Of a DNA stretch of 23,361 nucleotides, positions 21,006-23,361 are shown one piece after another (within the stretch, counting starts at the first letter, position 1; each line of letters starts with the position of its first letter). The notes beneath the pieces are model-generated. The model was not told where the DNA came from. It did no database searches and saw only the letters and a program-made list of their open reading frames with translations. The DNA is taken from IMG/VR virus record IMGVR_UViG_3300025168_000698, positions 1-23,361 of that record. One strand, 5' to 3'. The DNA is from a virus. A program made the translations under genes and the position numbers.

Positions 21006-21197
21006 ATGCTAACAAGCACAGATTTTGACAGAGACAACTACATTACACAACACGAATTGTGTGAGGCAATAAATACATTGTGTCATTTTATTGATGACCA
21101 CCATGGAAAAAATGCTCCATTTAAAGTTCGTGATGCAGTAGCTTATTTAGACAAAGCCGTGGCAGATAAAGAACTGGTCATGGCTTATTATCCATAG
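21006..21197 (+). CDS. Small protein with EF-hand-like loop, 63 aa
   Basis: AAAGGA lies upstream of ATG 21006. The first residues contain 'DFDRDNYITQHE' (6-17), which matches a 12-residue EF-hand calcium loop with Asp at 1, 3 and 5, Ile at 8, Thr at 9 and Glu at 12; position 6 is Asn instead of the usual Gly. A helix follows, 'HELCEAINTLCHFIDDHH', as in the second EF helix, but there are only five residues before the loop, so the first helix is missing. The C-terminal half has 'VRDAVAYLDKAVADKELVMA'. This is suggestive of calcium binding but not proof. No family is recognised otherwise. It is the first gene after the leader stem-loop. Confidence 0.65.
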   Translation: MLTSTDFDRDNYITQHELCEAINTLCHFIDDHHGKNAPFKVRDAVAYLDKAVADKELVMAYYP

Positions 21198-21208
21198 AAA
21201 GGAATATT

Positions 21209-21319
21209 ATGTTTACAGCAAATGAGATCAGACGATTGTGGAAGGCATTCTACAACAAGGACATTGATGAGGAGTTCATCAAGTATATACAGAGAGCATG
21301 GGGCAAAGCGTATGAATGA
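21209..21319 (+). CDS. Mini-protein, 36 aa, unknown
   Basis: A tiny gene with the same GAAAGGAATA ribosome site as the 21006 gene, 11 bases after its stop. The peptide 'MFTANEIRRLWKAFYNKDID' continues 'EEFIKYIQRAWGKAYE' and would be a helical hairpin with Trp, Phe and Tyr. Its TGA overlaps the next gene (ATGAATGA). Short size makes a random ORF possible, but the Shine-Dalgarno site, tight spacing and coupling support translation. Confidence 0.6.
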   Translation: MFTANEIRRLWKAFYNKDIDEEFIKYIQRAWGKAYE

Positions 21320-21506
21320 TGCAGTAGGAATTATAGCCACCAAAGTTTGTGTCGTTTGTGAAGAAGAGTTCGCAATCAACAGATGGCAAAGGCAAAAAAA
21401 GTATTGTTCTGATAGATGCAGTGCTCAAAATTTAAGGGTTCACGGACACTTAAAAACCAAGTACACTGAACTAGAACCAACGAAAAAACTGAAGTCAAAA
21501 AAATGA
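21312..21506 (+). CDS. Small treble-clef/FCS-like zinc-finger protein, 64 aa
   Basis: I chose ATG 21312, which overlaps the 36-aa gene's end by 8 bases; a longer frame starting at 21222 would run inside that gene. 'KVCVVCEEEFAINRWQRQKK' followed by 'YCSDRCSAQN' gives C-x2-C...C-x3-C, the pattern of small treble-clef or FCS-like zinc fingers found in many phage and bacterial proteins. The C-terminus is Lys/Thr-rich and basic (KTKYTELEPTKKLKSKK), consistent with nucleic-acid contact. Its TGA overlaps the next ATG (ATGA). Function unknown. Confidence 0.72.
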   Translation: MNDAVGIIATKVCVVCEEEFAINRWQRQKKYCSDRCSAQNLRVHGHLKTKYTELEPTKKLKSKK

Positions 21507-21742
21507 AAAAAGAAAAAATAAATACCAAAGAAATGATAACGCGTAGAGCAAAAAAATTTGAAGATGAGTACACTCAAGGCATACATTTTGATATTAGAAG
21601 CCAAGGCTCTTGTTTTATAACTATGCAGACAAATGCGGGACCACTTACTGTTTATATAGACAGCATGGATGGACTAACAGATCCTCCACTTGTTGAAGCA
21701 GAGATCTTTGGCAGAAAATCAAAATGTATGTTTTTAAAATAA
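21503..21742 (+). CDS. Small phage protein of unknown function, 79 aa
   Basis: The ATG overlaps the upstream TGA. A basic N-terminal helix (KKEKINTKEMITRRAKKFED) is followed by a beta-rich part: 'GIHFDIRSQGSCFITMQTNA', 'PLTVYIDSMDGL' and 'VEAEIFGRKSKCMFLK'. This could form a small beta sheet, but no family is recognised. It is the fourth of five mini-genes after the 20879 promoter and ends 9 bases before the next ATG. Confidence 0.62.
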   Translation: MKKEKINTKEMITRRAKKFEDEYTQGIHFDIRSQGSCFITMQTNAGPLTVYIDSMDGLTDPPLVEAEIFGRKSKCMFLK

Positions 21743-21751
21743 GGGGGAGCT

Positions 21752-21907
21752 ATGAAAACATTATTTTTATTCGCAATCATGGTGCTGTTGACATCGATGT
21801 CTATCAATCAACACAGATATCTCGATGTTAACTGGTGCTCATCTGAAATACAGATACTGCGCGATCAAGTCAGCGATATATGGTATCACTATGGTCTTAG
21901 TGAATAG
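21752..21907 (+). CDS. Mini membrane/secreted protein, 51 aa
   Basis: A strong GGGGGAG site lies 3 bases ahead of the ATG. The 51 residues start 'MKTLFLFAIMVLLTSMSINQ', a hydrophobic helix with one Lys, typical of a signal or membrane anchor, followed by a soluble part 'CSSEIQILRDQVSDIWYHYG'. A lone Cys lies just outside the helix, but no lipobox is evident. A role at the inner membrane (lysis, exclusion or host take-over) is possible. The stop is 5 bases from a 7-bp tandem repeat array. Confidence 0.66.
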   Translation: MKTLFLFAIMVLLTSMSINQHRYLDVNWCSSEIQILRDQVSDIWYHYGLSE

Positions 21908-21912
21908 ATTGT

Positions 21913-21975
21913 GGTTTACGGTTCATTGTCTACGGTATATGGTCTACGGTCTACGGTCTACGGTCTACGGCTCAC
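21913..21975. repeat. Nine-unit 7-bp tandem repeat (consensus GGTCTAC)
   Basis: In strict 7-base register the units read ggtttac, ggttcat, tgtctac, ggtatat, then four perfect ggtctac (21941-21968), then ggctcac. The intact core with decayed edges shows expansion by slippage. Unit length is not a multiple of three, and the array follows a stop codon by five bases. Confidence 0.9.
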
Positions 21976-22047
21976 GGCCAAGGGACAAAAATTACCTCTA
22001 TAGAGTTTTTTTGCCAGAAAATATTCTGACCGAGAAAAAAAATAATT

Positions 22048-22170
22048 TTACAGGTAATTTGGTAATTTTTTATACGTAATGTATATATATCAATAGGTTA
22101 ATACAGTTTATTAAAGTAATTTTAGGGTAATTTACAGGTAATTTTAGCACATTACAGGTAATTTACTGTA
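22048..22170. repeat. Iteron-like cluster of TTACAGGTAATTT / GTAATTT repeats
   Basis: The 13-mer TTACAGGTAATTT occurs three times (22048-22060, 22132-22144, 22152-22164). GTAATTT occurs six times, starting at 22054, 22062, 22116, 22127, 22138 and 22158, with three consecutive copies spaced exactly 11 bases. TTAC-AG-GTAA is itself a hyphenated palindrome. Surroundings are AT-rich. The layout is like a protein-binding iteron array, as in origins or autoregulated promoters. Confidence 0.7.
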
Positions 22171-22201
22171 GAGTCGTGTGGGCGGAACTTTATTTTGTTT
22201 T

Positions 22202-22222
22202 AAAATATTTCTGGCAGAAATA
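22202..22222 (-). terminator. Weak hairpin terminator for the minus-strand metalloprotease/terminase operon
   Basis: TATTTCTG and CAGAAATA (22206-22213 and 22215-22222) are perfect inverted repeats with one central base. Read on the minus strand the hairpin is followed by TTTT (22205-22202). It begins 3 bases after the stop of the minus-strand gene at 22226. The stem is AT-rich, so termination may be partial. Confidence 0.45.
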
Positions 22223-22225
22223 CTC

Positions 22226-22618
22226 TTAGAGGTCTTTTTCTATGTTCTTCTTTAGATAGTCAAGGAACCAAGGATTGTCTCTGAAGACACCCATTAGATA
22301 ATTGCTGAGTTGATTTATTGTGAGTTCTTCAGCGTCTTCTTCCTTGAGAGGGCCGTTAGCTTGATTAAGCCCGGATCCGTAGGCGCACGCATGCATTACC
22401 TCATGTAATAAAGTGTTAGACTTCTCTTGCCCACACAGATCATGTTGTATTTGGATAAGCCCTTCCCTAGATTTGTACTGTCCATAACAATCTGTGAGCT
22501 CATCTGTCCTAAAATCGGGTGCCACCCACTCAATTCGTATATCTCTGTAGCCTACTTTTACTAGTTCTGGCTCACCTTCAGGCGTCTTCACTACTTGCGG
22601 TCTGCTTTTCTTTTTCAT
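22226..22618 (-). CDS. HExxH zinc metalloprotease-like phage protein
   Basis: In this 130-residue protein 'NTLLHEVMHACAYGSG' gives His72-Glu73-x-x-His76, the zincin active-site motif, and 'KEEDAEELT' downstream (Glu97/98) may supply the third ligand. The C-terminus 'NYLMGVFRDNPWFLDYL' recurs, as I recall, in similar small phage proteins. It begins 41 bases inside the small terminase gene, and another start (GTG about 10 codons later) would shorten that overlap. The substrate is unknown; possible roles are capsid maturation, cleavage of a host regulator or simple structural zinc. The N-terminus is basic (MKKKSRPQVVK). Confidence 0.75.
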   Translation of the reverse strand: MKKKSRPQVVKTPEGEPELVKVGYRDIRIEWVAPDFRTDELTDCYGQYKSREGLIQIQHDLCGQEKSNTLLHEVMHACAYGSGLNQANGPLKEEDAEELTINQLSNYLMGVFRDNPWFLDYLKKNIEKDL

Positions 22619-23108
22619 TACGCTTGATCTTTCTCTTGTTTATAATTTCTTCTGCCTTGCCCTCAATAATCTTTGGATTGATTTGGTTGGCTATTGACTC
22701 TAGTTCTTTGCGAACTTCGTCAGCTGTCAGCTGATCTATCTTTCCATGCATGATGGTTTTGGTTTCGTGGTACAGTCCTGCCGCTTTGCCTCTTGCAACT
22801 TCTGCTTGTACAGCCGCCGAAAATGAGTTCTCTTCTAGTGCTCTACGCTTGATGTCCGCGAGATCACGCATGTGGGTCTCCAGAGATGCTCGATATTTCT
22901 CGTTCACTTCTTTTCTAAGCTTGTTGATTTCTTGTACAACGAGAGGATAGTAGTTTGAATTCTGTAGTTCACTAGCTGACGACCTTGCTCGTTCTTTAGC
23001 GTAACCGCTTTGGACAGCACATTCTGTAGCCGTTAAACGTCCTTCGTTGTATACCAAAAGATTAACGAATTTTAGTTGCTGGGGTGTAAGGTGCTTTCTT
23101 CTCGACAT
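22578..23108 (-). CDS. Terminase small subunit
   Basis: The 176-residue protein has an N-terminal helix-turn-helix region of the Terminase_2 type: 'RKHLTPQQLKFVNLLVYNEG', then 'TATECAVQSGYAKERARSSA' and 'ELQNSNYYPLVVQEINKL'. A long helical region follows (oligomerisation), and the C-terminus is charged (KRKIKRNEKEKQTASSEDA). Small terminases recognise the packaging site and load the large subunit. The large subunit is not in the window. It is on the minus strand, opposite to the virion genes at the left. A TTGACT-18-TATAGT element and AGGAG (12 bases from ATG) lie upstream. Confidence 0.82.
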   Translation of the reverse strand: MSRRKHLTPQQLKFVNLLVYNEGRLTATECAVQSGYAKERARSSASELQNSNYYPLVVQEINKLRKEVNEKYRASLETHMRDLADIKRRALEENSFSAAVQAEVARGKAAGLYHETKTIMHGKIDQLTADEVRKELESIANQINPKIIEGKAEEIINKRKIKRNEKEKQTASSEDA

Positions 23109-23132
23109 CTAGTATCTGTTCTCCTTGAAGCT

Positions 23133-23162
23133 ACTATATCTAGTGGTTGTGGAAAAAGTCAA
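23133..23162 (-). promoter_or_regulatory. Sigma70-like promoter for the terminase operon
   Basis: On the minus strand TTGACT (23162-23157) and TATAGT (23138-23133) are 18 bases apart. An ACTA-TATC-TAGT inverted repeat (23133-23144) overlaps the -10. The start codon of the small terminase gene is about 25 bases downstream of the -10. Confidence 0.5.
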
Positions 23163-23192
23163 TAAAAAAAATAAAATAATTATAAAATGCTA

Positions 23193-23222
23193 TTGACTAT
23201 GGGAAACAAATCAGATTATGAT
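23193..23222 (+). promoter_or_regulatory. Sigma70-like promoter for the 23252 gene
   Basis: TTGACT (23193-23198) and TATGAT (23217-23222) are separated by 18 bases in an AT-rich region, 30 bases upstream of the ATG at 23252. It is divergent from the terminase promoter. Confidence 0.55.
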
Positions 23223-23251
23223 TCGAAATAATTTATTAGAAAGGAAGAACA

Positions 23252-23361
23252 ATGAGTAAATTAAATATAAAAAAAGAACACGTAGGTAAAAAAATCTATG
23301 ACATAAAAATGAGTGAGTACGTTGTAGAGCATTATAAAGTTATGGCAGATAGCGAAGACGA
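23252..23361 (+). CDS. N-terminal fragment of an unknown phage gene
   Basis: AAAGGAAG lies 7 bases before the ATG. The frame stays open to the window edge, giving 36 residues: 'MSKLNIKKEHVGKKIYDIKM', then 'SEYVVEHYKVMADSEDE'. The start is Lys-rich and the end acidic. No family can be named from the fragment. Its own promoter and strong ribosome site suggest a well-expressed early gene. Confidence 0.6.
   Translation, partial: MSKLNIKKEHVGKKIYDIKMSEYVVEHYKVMADSED

Larger units (their letters stand above)
21908..22225. other. 318-bp gene-free region with repeats, possible replication/regulatory region
   Basis: No supported gene was found here. The stretch holds, in order, a nine-unit 7-bp tandem repeat (21913-21975), a CTCTATAGAG palindrome followed by seven T (21996-22012), a GCCAGAAAATATTCTG element (22013-22028), a cluster of GGTAATTT/TTACAGGTAA repeats (22048-22164) and a hairpin (22206-22222) just beyond the minus-strand gene end. 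GCCAGAAA-type sequences face inward at both ends. Convergent gene ends flank it. It is AT-rich after about 21980. Confidence 0.7.

Noticed and set aside
20948-21028. 26-codon ATG frame within the leader stem-loop (MLDMKTQNETAQ...)
   Set aside because: No ribosome site and it runs into the 21006 gene in another frame; the inverted repeat explains the region better.
21996-22012. CTCTATAGAG followed by seven T as an intrinsic terminator
   Set aside because: Only about three base pairs can form once a loop is allowed, too weak to call with confidence, although it may help end the plus-strand mini-gene transcript.
21825-22079. 84-aa open frame across the 7-bp repeat array
   Set aside because: It overlaps the well-supported 51-aa gene by 83 bases in another frame, has no ribosome site, and the repeat (7 bases, no stops) keeps frames open by chance.
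21913-22170. CRISPR array
   Set aside because: Units are 7 and about 11-13 bases, without unique spacers of 25-45 bases and without cas genes.

Overview
The window reads as part of a tailed-phage genome, most likely a short-tailed (podovirus-like), AT-rich, marine-type phage. The evidence is a run of internal-virion/ejection-type proteins, a family A DNA polymerase with proofreading domain, a small terminase subunit, dense stop-start overlaps and almost no intergenic space. The style of the virion proteins (GGRV-type glycine motifs, 'DDVPAMLAKNEFVMT' C-terminus) and the Leu at the polymerase '762' position recall uncultured marine phages and pelagiphages. A SAR11/alphaproteobacterial-type host is an inference from that resemblance and from AT richness. 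No RNA polymerase gene, integrase, tRNA, CRISPR array or insertion sequence was seen, and the recognisable promoters are host sigma70-like.

Layout. (1) 1-8442, plus strand: the 3' end of a virion gene, then four large virion-structure/ejection candidates (398, 248, 528 and 1488 aa) and a small coiled-coil plus membrane-helix protein. (2) 8399-10149, minus strand: a PD-(D/E)XK nuclease overlapping a SNF2-family helicase. (3) 10150-10214: two overlapping divergent sigma70-like promoters. (4) 10215-11909, plus: three early/replication-associated genes ending in a strong intrinsic terminator at 11917-11944. (5) 11954-17681, plus: a translationally coupled replication block of archaeo-eukaryotic-type primase, UvrD/Rep-like helicase, DUF3310 protein, family A DNA polymerase and a zinc-ribbon protein with a very acidic tail. 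(6) 17674-17979, minus: a standalone TSCPD-domain protein. (7) 18010-18036: a 27-bp palindrome, a likely operator, followed by 18058-20872, plus: coiled-coil protein, ribbon-helix-helix protein, RecB/Cas4-like exonuclease, CxxC protein, 2-oxoglutarate/Fe(II) oxygenase and four small proteins. (8) 20873-21907: a second sigma70-like promoter, a stem-loop leader and five very small genes. (9) 21908-22225: a 318-bp gene-free stretch with a nine-unit 7-bp tandem repeat and a cluster of TTACAGGTAATTT iteron-like repeats. (10) 22226-23108, minus: an HExxH metalloprotease-like protein and the small terminase subunit. (11) 23252-23361, plus: the start of an unknown gene under its own promoter.

How it works together. 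Primase, SF1 helicase and PolA are probably the replisome; no DnaB/gp4-type hexameric helicase is visible. The RecB-like exonuclease, SNF2 helicase and PD-(D/E)XK nuclease look like DNA processing and recombination functions. TSCPD and DUF3310 point to nucleotide metabolism. The RHH protein next to a palindrome suggests local transcription control. The left block supplies the DNA-ejection apparatus, and the small terminase subunit starts packaging. The least explained parts are 20873-22225 (mini-genes, leader hairpin, tandem repeats, iteron-like cluster), the set of four tiny zinc-finger-like proteins, and the substrate of the oxygenase. All calls come from reading the sequence; no database search was run.
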